Made by a program: the position numbers and the translations under genes. DNA of 64,000 nucleotides from Shimazuella alba. GTDB lineage: Bacteria > Bacillota > Bacilli > Thermoactinomycetales > Thermoactinomycetaceae. The notes under the pieces are model-generated. The model searched no databases. It was not told the DNA's origin and saw only the letters and a program-made list of their open reading frames with translations. Location: positions 1-64,000 of the forward strand of contig NZ_WUUL01000013.1 of the NCBI RefSeq assembly GCF_009831235.1, in the 5' to 3' direction. This document shows, one piece after another, positions 17,135 through 25,162 of the stretch (its first letter is position 1; the number at the start of each line of letters is the position of its first letter).

Positions 17135-17707
17135 CTAGTGATCGTCCTCCCAAGAAAAATCCATCTCTTCTATATTATAATCTGCTAGTTTAGCTTCCAT
17201 ATCATCCACATCATATGTTTTTTGTGTTTGGGTGTCTAAATAACCAAATTCAGCGATTTCCTCTTCCTCATCCTCTTCATCTGGTTTTAAAATAGTAACT
17301 ATTTTATAGTCAAATGGTTTGATTATTTTTTTCAACTCTACAAGGTTATCAAAAAAACCATAGTCAATATAATCATTGTATTCATTTAGTATTTCGGTTA
17401 ACAAAAAACATATACGGTCTCGTTCTAGTGTTTTGATTTGAAAAAAATCGTAAGGTACTAGTAGTTCTGTAAGCGTAGTTTCCCCGCCCTCATCGTTATA
17501 GGCTTTATTCGTTGCTTGATCCACATAACCATAGGCAATGACATCATATTGATTTGGTACTTTTGCTAAGGTAAAACCATAATGGTAGATAAATCCACTA
17601 AATGCATCAATGGAACAGTCTAATGTGTGATAAATAAAGTAATTGTGATTGCTTAATGTTTCATGGATGAAATTCAAAATCTGTTCTTTTGAGTAAGTAG
17701 TCGTCAT
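17135..17707 (-). CDS. Hypothetical acidic protein
   Basis: A 190-residue acidic protein with two similar halves: YGFTLAKVPNQYDVIAYGYVDQATNKAY and FDYKIVTILKPDEEDEEEEIAEFGYLDTQTQKTYD both show a strand, an acidic loop, GYxD and TxKxY. This suggests an internal duplication of a small alpha/beta unit. I do not recognise the family. The start at 17707 (ATG, AAAGGG upstream) is preferred over the GTG at 17719. It is monocistronic. Confidence 0.65.
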   Translation of the reverse strand: MTTTYSKEQILNFIHETLSNHNYFIYHTLDCSIDAFSGFIYHYGFTLAKVPNQYDVIAYGYVDQATNKAYNDEGGETTLTELLVPYDFFQIKTLERDRICFLLTEILNEYNDYIDYGFFDNLVELKKIIKPFDYKIVTILKPDEEDEEEEIAEFGYLDTQTQKTYDVDDMEAKLADYNIEEMDFSWEDDH

Positions 17708-17719
17708 AGTAGAAAACAC

Positions 17720-18290
17720 CCTTTATGTTTAGTCCTTTCATTGTAATCTAGTTTATGAAGAAGATGAACCTATTCTCAACTAAGACCGGAAGTGAAAACT
17801 GTTATATCATAGTCAAACATCTCGTAACCATCGAGACATCTTAATTCGACCAATAAATGTAAACTATCTGACAGACTAGAGCACAAATCGTCTCACTACC
17901 CTAACTAGTGTTAGATGGTTGTCGCTTTTTCCTATCTACATATTATTTATGGGCACAGGACAGTCCTGTTCTGTATCTAAACTGAAAGGTAGTTCTTCAG
18001 TGAAAGCACTTGTATTTAACGAACTGGGATCTCTAGAAAATGATTTTGGTGTTAGAACTAAATCGTAAAGGTTATTTTTCATCTATCTGTGTCAAGATTC
18101 TCTCACCCTTCTGCAGAAAATGTTACTTACTCATCCCCATTTTTTTCATAACTTCTATAATGAATCACAGATAGAAGTATCAAAAAACAAATGAATGACT
18201 TATAGCGCAACCTGATATCAAGGTAATACGATTATGTTAGAAGTATCTCGAATGTATTTCGTTCTCTCATTAACTCCCAAAACCAATTGA
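17720..18290. other. Intergenic stretch without a supported gene
   Basis: About 570 bases with no credible open frame, RNA gene or repeat that I can identify. Confidence 0.35.
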
Positions 18291-18292
18291 TC

Positions 18293-18341
18293 AAAAAAGA
18301 ACAACACTTGATCTCTATAGGATGAGAAATCAAGTGTTGTT
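18293..18341 (-). terminator. Rho-independent terminator of a small membrane-protein gene
   Basis: A 13-bp perfect stem (18300-18312 with 18329-18341) is followed by CTTTTTT on the minus strand. It lies 42 bases after the stop of the 58-residue frame at 18383. Confidence 0.85.
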
Positions 18342-18382
18342 TCTAATGAATCATGGCTCATTTTTTAGTTGCAGGTTCCATT

Positions 18383-18559
18383 TCATGGTAATATAGGTGG
18401 GATTTTAAACATTGCAGTAATACATAACAGGGTACAAATACACCAGAATATAGAAGCAACTATCGAAAAATCACGAAATGCCACCACTGCATTATGAATA
18501 CAAATGGATGCCGCTCCTATCAGACATAAAATGACAAGTGCCGTTAAAATGATTGTCAC
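18383..18559 (-). CDS. Very small hydrophobic membrane protein
   Basis: A 58-codon frame from GTG at 18559 encodes two transmembrane helices (TIILTALVILCLIGAASI and ASIFWCICTLLCITAMF) joined by a short polar loop (HNAVVAFRDFS). AGGAG overlaps the GTG closely, so the exact start is uncertain (an in-frame stop prevents a longer version). A strong terminator follows on the same strand, which supports expression. Function unknown; possibly a toxin-like or regulatory peptide, by size only. Confidence 0.45.
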   Translation of the reverse strand: MTIILTALVILCLIGAASICIHNAVVAFRDFSIVASIFWCICTLLCITAMFKIPPILP

Positions 18560-18664
18560 TCCTATTCATTTTTATGTTGATGAGACTCAGTTAAACCTTC
18601 TTAAATTGTATTTCACTTTCTCTTGCTATGGGAACGGTAGCTATTCTAGTTCCATGATATGGTT

Positions 18665-18700
18665 CATTACCTTCAATCCCCTCATGCTGGTTCTAGACCT
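18665..18700 (+). repeat. Dispersed repeat, partial copy
   Basis: Contains CCCCTCATGCTGGTTCTAG, related to the fuller repeat at 29795-29876 and 37268-37355. It ends exactly at the stop codon of the DUF3592 gene. Confidence 0.5.
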
Positions 18701-19094
18701 ATTTTGTCATCAGAATACTCAAGCCAATAACGATAGATATGAGACCAAATAGAGCCAGAAACAGCACACCGATCCACTCAAGGACGCGATAAGAAGCTGC
18801 GATTTTTTTGGGATCATTTGGATCATAATAAATAGTCCGAGACTTTCCAATATGTAAACCAACACCAAATCTGGATGCCTCTTTGCGATAGATCACACGA
18901 TGTTTTTCTCCATTCCTATCGATAAACTCAAAAACAGGCATTTGACTATCACCACGACGGTGTATGTCCACAATCACACCTTGGGTAGACACTGACTTAC
19001 TTTTGAAAGATTGATGGCGATAAGGGATGTTTCCACTAGCAAATAATAAGAGTAACCCCAATAAGAACATTGCAATTGCTAATACAATATACAT
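18699..19094 (-). CDS. DUF3592-family membrane protein
   Basis: The 131-residue protein has the DUF3592 plan: an N-terminal membrane helix (YIVLAIAMFLLGLLLLFASG), an extracytoplasmic or cytoplasmic beta domain (TQGVIVDIHRRGDSQMPVFEFIDRNG, IGKSRTIYYDPNDPKKI) and a C-terminal membrane helix (WIGVLFLALFGLISIVIGLSIL). Function unknown. The stop codon abuts a dispersed repeat, and another partial repeat lies upstream of the gene. GGAGGATTTCT precedes the ATG. Confidence 0.85.
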   Translation of the reverse strand: MYIVLAIAMFLLGLLLLFASGNIPYRHQSFKSKSVSTQGVIVDIHRRGDSQMPVFEFIDRNGEKHRVIYRKEASRFGVGLHIGKSRTIYYDPNDPKKIAASYRVLEWIGVLFLALFGLISIVIGLSILMTK

Positions 19095-19155
19095 AGAAAT
19101 CCTCCGTTTCTCCTAAGATGTCTAGATAAGATCGCTGTTATAACACGTGAGATAA

Positions 19156-19200
19156 ATGTTATTATATCATCTCGTTACCCCTCAGGTACCGGCTTGTTCT
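19156..19200 (+). repeat. Dispersed repeat, partial copy
   Basis: ATTATAT...CGTTACCCCTCAGG...CCGGCTTGTTCTA follows the order of the repeat at 29820-29876, with several changes. Confidence 0.45.
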
Positions 19201-19351
19201 ATGTTTGTTATCCGGCTTCCTTTTCTTAAACAACGTATGTACCCCGCTTATTTTCCCTTGATTCAAAAGTCAGAAAACTGCACAACTGTGGTAAAATAGG
19301 CAGAAGTATCACCTCTTGATTTTTATCAACATTGTCCAAGGAGATGACATC

Positions 19352-19780
19352 ATGACTCATACATGGGACCCCACATCTCCGGGTGTGTTGCGACTTCCCT
19401 CAGGCAGACTCATCCGTGGACGGGGGCTAAGATACCCACTCCCAGCGGGACCGCAGCCCACTTTTGCACTCTACCTACTTGGACATCAACCACCGGCTGT
19501 AGATTGGGAAAATCGCTGGATCAAATGGCGCGACTTCTGGCTGCCATCTGACTATACTACAACCGCTGAAGCACTCCGTGAAGCATGGGCACGCGCTGAA
19601 TTTGAACGTGTTGAAATCGCTTGCGGAGGAGGATTTGGACGTACAGGTACTGCATTGGCCTGTCTTGCTGTAATCGATGGAGTACCTAACGACCAAGCTG
19701 TCGCTTATGTTCGGCATCACTATGCTACACGCGCAGTTGAGACACCTTGGCAACGTCGCTATGTCTCTCGCTTTCAGTAA
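19352..19780 (+). CDS. Protein-tyrosine/dual-specificity phosphatase of actinobacterial type
   Basis: A 142-residue protein with the signature CGGGFGRTG (Cx5R, nucleophile Cys and Arg in the P-loop) and a general-acid loop upstream (WLPSDYTTT). It should dephosphorylate Tyr or a phospho-ligand in the cytosol. The compact form with MTHTWDP and LPSGRLIRGRGLR is common in Streptomyces and related genera. The ATG at 19352 has AAGGAG at a good distance. Composition is GC-richer than the neighbours, consistent with transfer from an actinobacterium. It is convergent with the lasso operon. Confidence 0.82.
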   Translation: MTHTWDPTSPGVLRLPSGRLIRGRGLRYPLPAGPQPTFALYLLGHQPPAVDWENRWIKWRDFWLPSDYTTTAEALREAWARAEFERVEIACGGGFGRTGTALACLAVIDGVPNDQAVAYVRHHYATRAVETPWQRRYVSRFQ

Positions 19781-19831
19781 GGAATATCACACCAACTATT
19801 TTTGATTATTGGAAATTTAATTATGAACTTT

Positions 19832-20194
19832 TTACACTATTACTACTTTCTTATATTCGCCAACCTCTGGAGATTCATTTACTGGTTCACCATCTATTTC
19901 TATCCAAGCATGAGAAACAAAAGGTGCCAATCTCACTCCTACACACCAATCGACTTTCTTGCTATAGGAAGCTGCAAAAAGAAACAAAGCCAATGATTGC
20001 TCTAAACAAGCTGTTCTCGAAAGGAAAAATCTTTTTGCGCTTTCTATTTTATGTAAAGCTTCTTTTGCTTCTACTTGCATACACGTAGCATCGCATTTCG
20101 ATTTCTTTGCTTGGAGAATAGTAGTGATTTGTTGCAAACTATATGTTTTCGTTAAGTAAATAGCTACAAAAAGACAAATCCATGCTCGTATCAT
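19832..20194 (-). CDS. Lasso-peptide leader protease B2 (transglutaminase-like)
   Basis: A 120-residue transglutaminase-like Cys protease of the lasso B2 family, the usual size when B1 is a separate protein. The catalytic Cys63 is in RTACLEQS, His95 in SHAWIEIDG, and Asp101 in the same strand. It removes the leader peptide from the precursor while bound to B1. Its ATG overlaps the B1 stop (ATGA), so translation is coupled. It is the last gene of the lasso operon; the next gene is convergent and no ABC exporter follows. Confidence 0.93.
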   Translation of the reverse strand: MIRAWICLFVAIYLTKTYSLQQITTILQAKKSKCDATCMQVEAKEALHKIESAKRFFLSRTACLEQSLALFLFAASYSKKVDWCVGVRLAPFVSHAWIEIDGEPVNESPEVGEYKKVVIV

Positions 20195-20451
20195 ATCTTT
20201 ACTATTAGTCCTTTCTGGATCAAATAATCTAGAAAAACATACATGTCATTTCTAACTTGATCATTTGAAATGTTGTACAAAGAACTGATTGTTTTGGTTG
20301 CCTTATCCATATCGCCATGGTGCTTTATTTGTTGTAAAAATTCAGCGCCTGATTTACTTACACCATAAAAGAGATTCTTCTGGCAATCTAAGAGAACCAA
20401 CTTACCTTTTATTTCTGTCAATTGAACATAGTCAGGTAAACATAGACGCAT
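20191..20451 (-). CDS. Lasso-peptide RRE protein B1 (PqqD-like)
   Basis: An 86-residue PqqD-like RiPP recognition element: a three-stranded sheet (YVQLTEIKGKLVLLDCQKNLFYGVSKSG) and three helices (AEFLQQI, KATKTISSLYN, VRNDMYVFLDYLIQKGLI). It binds the leader of the precursor and delivers it to B2. The ATG at 20451 has GAGG 9 bases upstream and gives an overlap of 20 bases with the cyclase gene; the next ATG at 20457 is possible. Overlaps at both ends indicate translational coupling. Confidence 0.93.
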   Translation of the reverse strand: MRLCLPDYVQLTEIKGKLVLLDCQKNLFYGVSKSGAEFLQQIKHHGDMDKATKTISSLYNISNDQVRNDMYVFLDYLIQKGLIVKI

Positions 20452-22087
20452 TTCCATTAACCTCATTTCGATCCTTTTTGATATGCCGCAACCACATCTC
20501 AAGTGACAAAGTATGATGGAATTCTGGTAGTTTCACAGGTACTCCATTCATCAAACGAATAAAACACTTCTGAAACTGTTGTATGTCAATCAATCCCATA
20601 TCTGCCAAAACCATCTCTTGAAAATTTTCTTTAAACCATGAGAAATTCTCTTCCATCCCTTGGTAAACATCCGAAGTATAGTCACCTTTTGTATTTCGTT
20701 TTAACAAATATTTAGGTAATTCATCTTGAAAAGCTATTTTCAACAGAGGTTTTAATTCATAAGGAGTCATTTTATCCGCTAAAGCCACCTGCATACAGAT
20801 TTGAAATACATTGTGGTCTAAATACGGAAAACAAATGGAGACTTCTTCTTGCTCTGCTAAATTCCTTAAGCCATGAGCAACATAACCTAAATAATGAATT
20901 CCTTTAAGTGTTTGAGACAATCCAAGATTTTTAGAAAGTCGATAATGGTTTATTTTTTTTGAAGAAACGATCCAATCTGCTTGATTATATGCAGTAGATA
21001 GTGGATGCCTTTGCTTGGGATGATAGGGCAAATGTAAAAATCGTAGCACAGTTCCTAATATCCAATTCAAAGGAGATTGCTTTTTTTCTTTTGCCCATCC
21101 TCTTGCATGAGACAGGAATTTTCCCAATTTTCCATTCTGTACTAAATCAATCAAATAAGTATAATCTGCCCCCAAAACAGTATCCCCTCCTTCACCACTA
21201 AAATGAACGTCAGAACCAGCATTTTTAGCCCAACTTAATAACCATTTAGCTTGACTAGCTGACCAATAAAATGGAATTGGATTATCACTAAAAACATCAT
21301 CCATATTTGAATAAATAGATGGAATTTCATCTAGTGAAAACTCTACATGAGAAATATTTGATTGTTCTTTTACTATCTTTCTAGCAATTTGTATATCCTC
21401 ATTCTCCTCTTTACCGATAAGAGTGAGCGAATTCACTGGATATCTTTTTGCAGCGATCCAAGTAAGAGTTGAAGAATCAAGTCCACCACTTAAGTCAGTT
21501 GTGATTCGTTTATCTTTACATCTTAAAAGTACAGAAGAAGTAAGTTCTTCCTGAAGTCGGTCTCTAGCCAAATCCAATGATAAATAAGACTTATTCTCCA
21601 TTTTTACGGATTGAAATAATCTTCTCACAGTCTTCCTTGCATAAAAGCCAAATCCACCAGGTATCGCGCTAATTGTCTCAAATGGCGATTCAAACTCTGT
21701 ATGAAAACCGATTGATAACAATGAACGATGAAACCAATTTCGATTGATAGGGGATCGAATTTGTTTATGTAATTCAAGCAAATGAGAGGAAAATCGAATT
21801 TGTTCATCTTGTACCTCATAATAAAGAGGTCGAATATTTCCAAGATCAGCAAAAGCATATAGTTCATCTGATATACAAACAACAACCTGGTAATTACCTT
21901 TTAAATACAACAGATCTTCTGGTTTTTTTGTTTTCATAAATGTGTGAAATGCATGATAGGTTTCCGCTTCACTCGATAAGATATCCCCGATGAAATAGCA
22001 TTCACTGCTTTTCTCCTTGTGATAGTGAAATGAGTCAGTTATGTGTTCCATCTGAATCCTTCCATCTATGAATAGCGCAAAAAACAT
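20432..22087 (-). CDS. Lasso-peptide cyclase C (asparagine-synthetase-like)
   Basis: A 551-residue asparagine synthetase B homologue. The N-terminal glutaminase-like domain lacks a Cys1. The ATP-pyrophosphatase motif SGGLDSS is at 200-206 and FSGEGGDTVL at 296-305. It adenylates the side-chain carboxylate of the ring residue and forms the macrolactam with the Gly1 amine. It is preceded by a strong AAAGGAAG site and by a hairpin that separates it from the precursor gene. The 3' end overlaps B1. Confidence 0.95.
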   Translation of the reverse strand: MFFALFIDGRIQMEHITDSFHYHKEKSSECYFIGDILSSEAETYHAFHTFMKTKKPEDLLYLKGNYQVVVCISDELYAFADLGNIRPLYYEVQDEQIRFSSHLLELHKQIRSPINRNWFHRSLLSIGFHTEFESPFETISAIPGGFGFYARKTVRRLFQSVKMENKSYLSLDLARDRLQEELTSSVLLRCKDKRITTDLSGGLDSSTLTWIAAKRYPVNSLTLIGKEENEDIQIARKIVKEQSNISHVEFSLDEIPSIYSNMDDVFSDNPIPFYWSASQAKWLLSWAKNAGSDVHFSGEGGDTVLGADYTYLIDLVQNGKLGKFLSHARGWAKEKKQSPLNWILGTVLRFLHLPYHPKQRHPLSTAYNQADWIVSSKKINHYRLSKNLGLSQTLKGIHYLGYVAHGLRNLAEQEEVSICFPYLDHNVFQICMQVALADKMTPYELKPLLKIAFQDELPKYLLKRNTKGDYTSDVYQGMEENFSWFKENFQEMVLADMGLIDIQQFQKCFIRLMNGVPVKLPEFHHTLSLEMWLRHIKKDRNEVNGNASMFT

Positions 22088-22100
22088 TTACTCACTTCCT

Positions 22101-22131
22101 TTAAGAAAGAAGACGCCGTAGCGTCCTCTTT
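22101..22131 (-). terminator. Attenuator hairpin between precursor and cyclase genes
   Basis: An 8-bp stem (22109-22116 with 22121-22128, one G-U pair) with a 4-base loop is followed by TTTCTT on the minus strand. It starts right after the precursor stop. Such a hairpin usually raises precursor mRNA over the downstream enzyme genes. Confidence 0.75.
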
Positions 22132-22242
22132 TTAATAGCGATGTGCATTTTTATCAGCAGTATCATCATACTTAGATCCTAAAGTCATTTCTTCAAATGT
22201 ACCAATTTCAATTAGTTCAGGTGCTTGATAATCTTTTTCCAT
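22132..22242 (-). CDS. Lasso-peptide precursor A (predicted aspartimide-type)
   Basis: A 36-residue precursor. The leader carries the lasso signature Y-x2-P-x-L-x3-G-x5-T (Tyr5, Pro8, Leu10, Gly14, Thr20). With Thr at the -2 position, the core is GSKYDDTADKNAHRY (15 residues). Gly1 and Asp9 would close a 9-residue ring; Asp9 is the only acidic residue at positions 7-9. The ring holds Asp6-Thr7, in the DTAD motif of PIMT-modified lasso peptides, so Asp6 is the likely aspartimide site. The ribosome-binding site AAAGGAGGTGAG lies inside the last codons of the methyltransferase, whose stop is 2 bases before this ATG. Confidence 0.93.
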   Translation of the reverse strand: MEKDYQAPELIEIGTFEEMTLGSKYDDTADKNAHRY

Positions 22243-22244
22243 CC

Positions 22245-23234
22245 TTACTCACCTCCTTTCAATGAAAGTTTTACTGAATTACCAATCAACATTGGTTGTA
22301 TAGATTCATAGCTTGGTTTCCCCATGCTAGCCCAAGTACTCCACCACTTTTCTAAAACCGTTGCATGCGTTTCATCTGAAATAATCCATTTATTAGGTTG
22401 ACGGAAAGAAACAAGTGCAAATCCGTCGGGTGTACTATATCCTATCCAATCTCCATCCATCGGTCGAAAAGCAAACGTATAACCTTTGGGTTTTGTCGCT
22501 AGTAGATAAGCTCGAATTGCTTGTCCATTTTCTTGATATGGTGAAGAGACTGCATTTATATTTAGAAATCTCTGTGTCCATTGTTCTGTCACTTCAGCCT
22601 CTTTCATCCAATCTGTTCCCACCCAAAACGGCTCTTCTCCCTCACCTACTAGATCAGCCTGTGACTCTGGACCAAATCGTTCGAAATCTACTACCGGTTT
22701 GGAAGTCATGGGAATATAGCCTTCTGGACTTACAAGATCACCTGATAAATGCTCCTTTGATTTTTTGAATCGAACCATCACCGTAGACTGCACTATATCC
22801 ATCACCTGAAATGGGGTAACAATCATGCCTCCGTCTGCCACTTGACTTATCCAACTATTAGGAAAATTATCTGGAGTCGTCCAAGCAATAATCCGATCAT
22901 AGGGAGCACAGCTCTCATAGCCAAATCGCCCATCTGACGTTACACAGTTTACCCATTCAAAATCCTTTAGTTTTTCGTTAGCTCGCTTTGTTAATATTGG
23001 ATCAATGTCAATCGATACAACTTTTCCAGGCGTTCCTACTAGAGTAGTGAGTATTGCTGTACTATAACCTGATCCTGTTCCTATCTCTAATACTTTTTGC
23101 CCTTCCCTTACATCTAACATCTCCAAATTATTTGCGATTGCTTGAGGTTTCGTAGTCTGCGTTAATAATGTCCCGTTTTCTTGTAACATATAATAATCTT
23201 GGTTAATGAACTCCATTGCTTGATTTACCTTCAT
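22245..23234 (-). CDS. Lasso-associated protein L-isoaspartyl methyltransferase (PIMT)
   Basis: A 329-residue SAM-dependent methyltransferase. The N-terminal 200 residues match PIMT/PCMT, with motif I VLEIGTGSGYSTA (about 46-58), an acidic VSIDIDP and the PYDRIIAWTTPDN post-motif. The 120-residue C-terminal extension is longer than in housekeeping PIMT and is typical of lasso-associated enzymes. Published work on cellulonodin-2 and lihuanodin shows that such enzymes methylate a ring Asp of the folded lasso peptide, which then cyclises to an aspartimide. It is placed directly upstream of the precursor gene. A 64-base scrap of a second copy survives at 43003-43066. Confidence 0.95.
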   Translation of the reverse strand: MKVNQAMEFINQDYYMLQENGTLLTQTTKPQAIANNLEMLDVREGQKVLEIGTGSGYSTAILTTLVGTPGKVVSIDIDPILTKRANEKLKDFEWVNCVTSDGRFGYESCAPYDRIIAWTTPDNFPNSWISQVADGGMIVTPFQVMDIVQSTVMVRFKKSKEHLSGDLVSPEGYIPMTSKPVVDFERFGPESQADLVGEGEEPFWVGTDWMKEAEVTEQWTQRFLNINAVSSPYQENGQAIRAYLLATKPKGYTFAFRPMDGDWIGYSTPDGFALVSFRQPNKWIISDETHATVLEKWWSTWASMGKPSYESIQPMLIGNSVKLSLKGGE

Positions 23235-23252
23235 GGTGAACCTCCCGAAAAA

Positions 23253-23582
23253 TCATTTCGTTGATCTGTCTGCATACACGTCATAGTTTTTGCCGTAAAT
23301 ATAAGTAATTCCTTCCCCCATCTCCACCACCTGGGCGCCTAGTAATGTAATCTCTATCTTTTTCCCACCATTGCTGTGAAGCGTAAGTTTGCTTATTGGC
23401 TTGTCTGTTAGAGAAAGAGCGTTTGGAGTTTTCTTATCAAAATAGTAGTCGATCCTCATCTCTTCCTTTCCCAAGGATAGTTTCGAACCACTGTACATTC
23501 TCCAATGTGGACTTAGTTTGAGGAAATCCACAAAGTCTATCACCTTGTCTCTGCATCCCTCTACGATTAGTTTTAATGCCAT
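23253..23582 (-). CDS. Small first protein of the lasso operon (unknown)
   Basis: A 110-residue protein, MALKLIVEGCRDKV onward, with an alternating alpha/beta pattern (VDFLKLSPHWRMY, MRIDYYFDKKTP, KIEITLLGAQVVEMG). I do not recognise a named family with certainty. It lies 18 bases upstream of the methyltransferase and is probably transcribed with it. A paralogue with nearly the same sequence is at 43102-43437, again next to a divergent XRE regulator. The start at 23582 matches the paralogue. A role in regulation, immunity or modification is possible, but nothing in the sequence decides it. Confidence 0.8.
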   Translation of the reverse strand: MALKLIVEGCRDKVIDFVDFLKLSPHWRMYSGSKLSLGKEEMRIDYYFDKKTPNALSLTDKPISKLTLHSNGGKKIEITLLGAQVVEMGEGITYIYGKNYDVYADRSTK

Positions 23583-23965
23583 CTTTTGTTCATTCCTTTC
23601 TCTCAATTCTGGTAAAAATTCATTCGTCTAACCCCAATACCTTGAGCATCACATTTCATCTTCAAAAAAGCTCTAAAACGGACGATAAAATAATTTATTT
23701 TTCTAAGATGTCATTTGGTTTTTTATCAATCATGAAATTGATATCAAACAAAAATGCCAAGTATGATCATTCGTATATGTGACGAAGCAGGATCACACAT
23801 AAATCTTTTTTCTAAATAGATTATAATCACAATATTGGAAATTTGCACTGACTGGATTCTTTCAATCTATTACAGTAACAATCACAAATACACTTACAAA
23901 TAAATGGGAAAATGGGAAAATTACAGTATTAAGAATATTCAAATCCCGTAATGGAGGTGTTGGAC

Positions 23966-25162
23966 TTGGATAAAAAGCGAGTTGGAGTCAAACTCAAAGC
24001 AGAAAGAACCAAAAGAGGCATTCTCCAGAAAGAAATAGCTGATCAATTAAAAGTGGGAACGACCACCATCAGCAATCTAGAGCGTGGTTTTGAAGGAGTA
24101 GCCGAAGAAAAATATATTTTATATGCCCAAGAATTCGGTTTAGCTGAAGAACTTTGCGGGGTAATTTCAGAAGAAGAGTTGCGAGAACGGCACTATATCA
24201 AAAAACTAACGAATATTGACCATTTACTTGCAACAAACACGGAAAAATGGGATCAAGAATTAGAAGTTTTAAACAAAGAAGTCGACTTTGAATCCGAAAC
24301 CAAATTAGCTCCTTTTTATCACTTTTTAAAGGGGAAAATTTATCGGGAAAAAGGCAAGAAAATAAACAACCAAGGAACCAGCAATCATTCATCGAATAAA
24401 ACACTGACTAAAGCTGAAGATTACTTTTTACATGCAATCGATCAAATTAACGAAGACCCATTTCAGAACATTGGGAATTTTACTTGCGTTGAGGAAAAGA
24501 AGAGATTGCGTCTCTTCTTCCCAAAATACGATTACCGATTTATTACATCGTTCTATAAGTTGCCTAATATTGAAGATAACGACACCGAAATTATACCAAC
24601 TATTATTCGTTCCGATATTAAGAAAGCACCCAGATATACAAAACACCCTCAAATCCATCTTGTTGTCTATCTCTCCGAATACGGAGGGACAAGCATTAAA
24701 CAAACATCCAATGAATGGAAAGAGGAATTAGCCTCCATTCCTAACGTTTTCTTTACCATATTTGATGTTGCTGTAGAAACACCCCGTAAAAACGGTAATT
24801 TAGAAATAAGACCTTTTGATCGAACTGATTTTGCTGAAACCTTAAAAGTGGCCGACGGAGTAATCACAACTGCTGGACACACTCTATTATCAGAATGCCT
24901 ATACTTGGGATTACCTATATATGTCATACCGCTTGGAACATTTGATCAGCATTACTGCGCAAACTTTATCCAGGATAATCAATTAGGGATCTCCTCCTAC
25001 AGCATTACAAAAAAAGAATGTTTGGATTTTATTGCTCTACTGGATCATTGGAAAAACAACATTAAAAATTGTGATAACATCCTCACTTCTTCTGATTCTG
25101 TACAAACGATTGTTGATTTTTTGGAGGATCTTTATGAAAAAACTGGTGATAAATGCAGATGA
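23966..25162 (+). CDS. XRE-family regulator fused to the C-terminal half of a glycosyltransferase
   Basis: A 398-residue protein. Residues 5-60 form an XRE helix-turn-helix (KLKAERTKRGILQKEIADQLKV...TTISNLERG). Residues 80-170 resemble the start of a TPR region (FYHFLKGKIYREKGK, KAEDYFLHAIDQINEDP). From about 190 the sequence becomes the nucleotide-sugar-binding half of a GT-B glycosyltransferase (IHLVVYLSEYGG; then VADGVITTAGHTLLSECLYLGLPIYVIPLGTFDQHYCANFI). The acceptor-binding half is missing. TTG at 23966 has GGAGGT 7 bases upstream. It overlaps the next gene by 29 bases. The chimera may arise from a deletion joining two genes. Confidence 0.8.
   Translation: MDKKRVGVKLKAERTKRGILQKEIADQLKVGTTTISNLERGFEGVAEEKYILYAQEFGLAEELCGVISEEELRERHYIKKLTNIDHLLATNTEKWDQELEVLNKEVDFESETKLAPFYHFLKGKIYREKGKKINNQGTSNHSSNKTLTKAEDYFLHAIDQINEDPFQNIGNFTCVEEKKRLRLFFPKYDYRFITSFYKLPNIEDNDTEIIPTIIRSDIKKAPRYTKHPQIHLVVYLSEYGGTSIKQTSNEWKEELASIPNVFFTIFDVAVETPRKNGNLEIRPFDRTDFAETLKVADGVITTAGHTLLSECLYLGLPIYVIPLGTFDQHYCANFIQDNQLGISSYSITKKECLDFIALLDHWKNNIKNCDNILTSSDSVQTIVDFLEDLYEKTGDKCR

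Noticed and set aside
18504-18752. 82-codon plus-strand frame
   Set aside because: It is antisense to the small membrane gene at 18383 and the DUF3592 gene and has no ribosome-binding site.
19352-19780. Phosphatase as part of the lasso operon
   Set aside because: It is on the opposite strand, convergent, and of different base composition.
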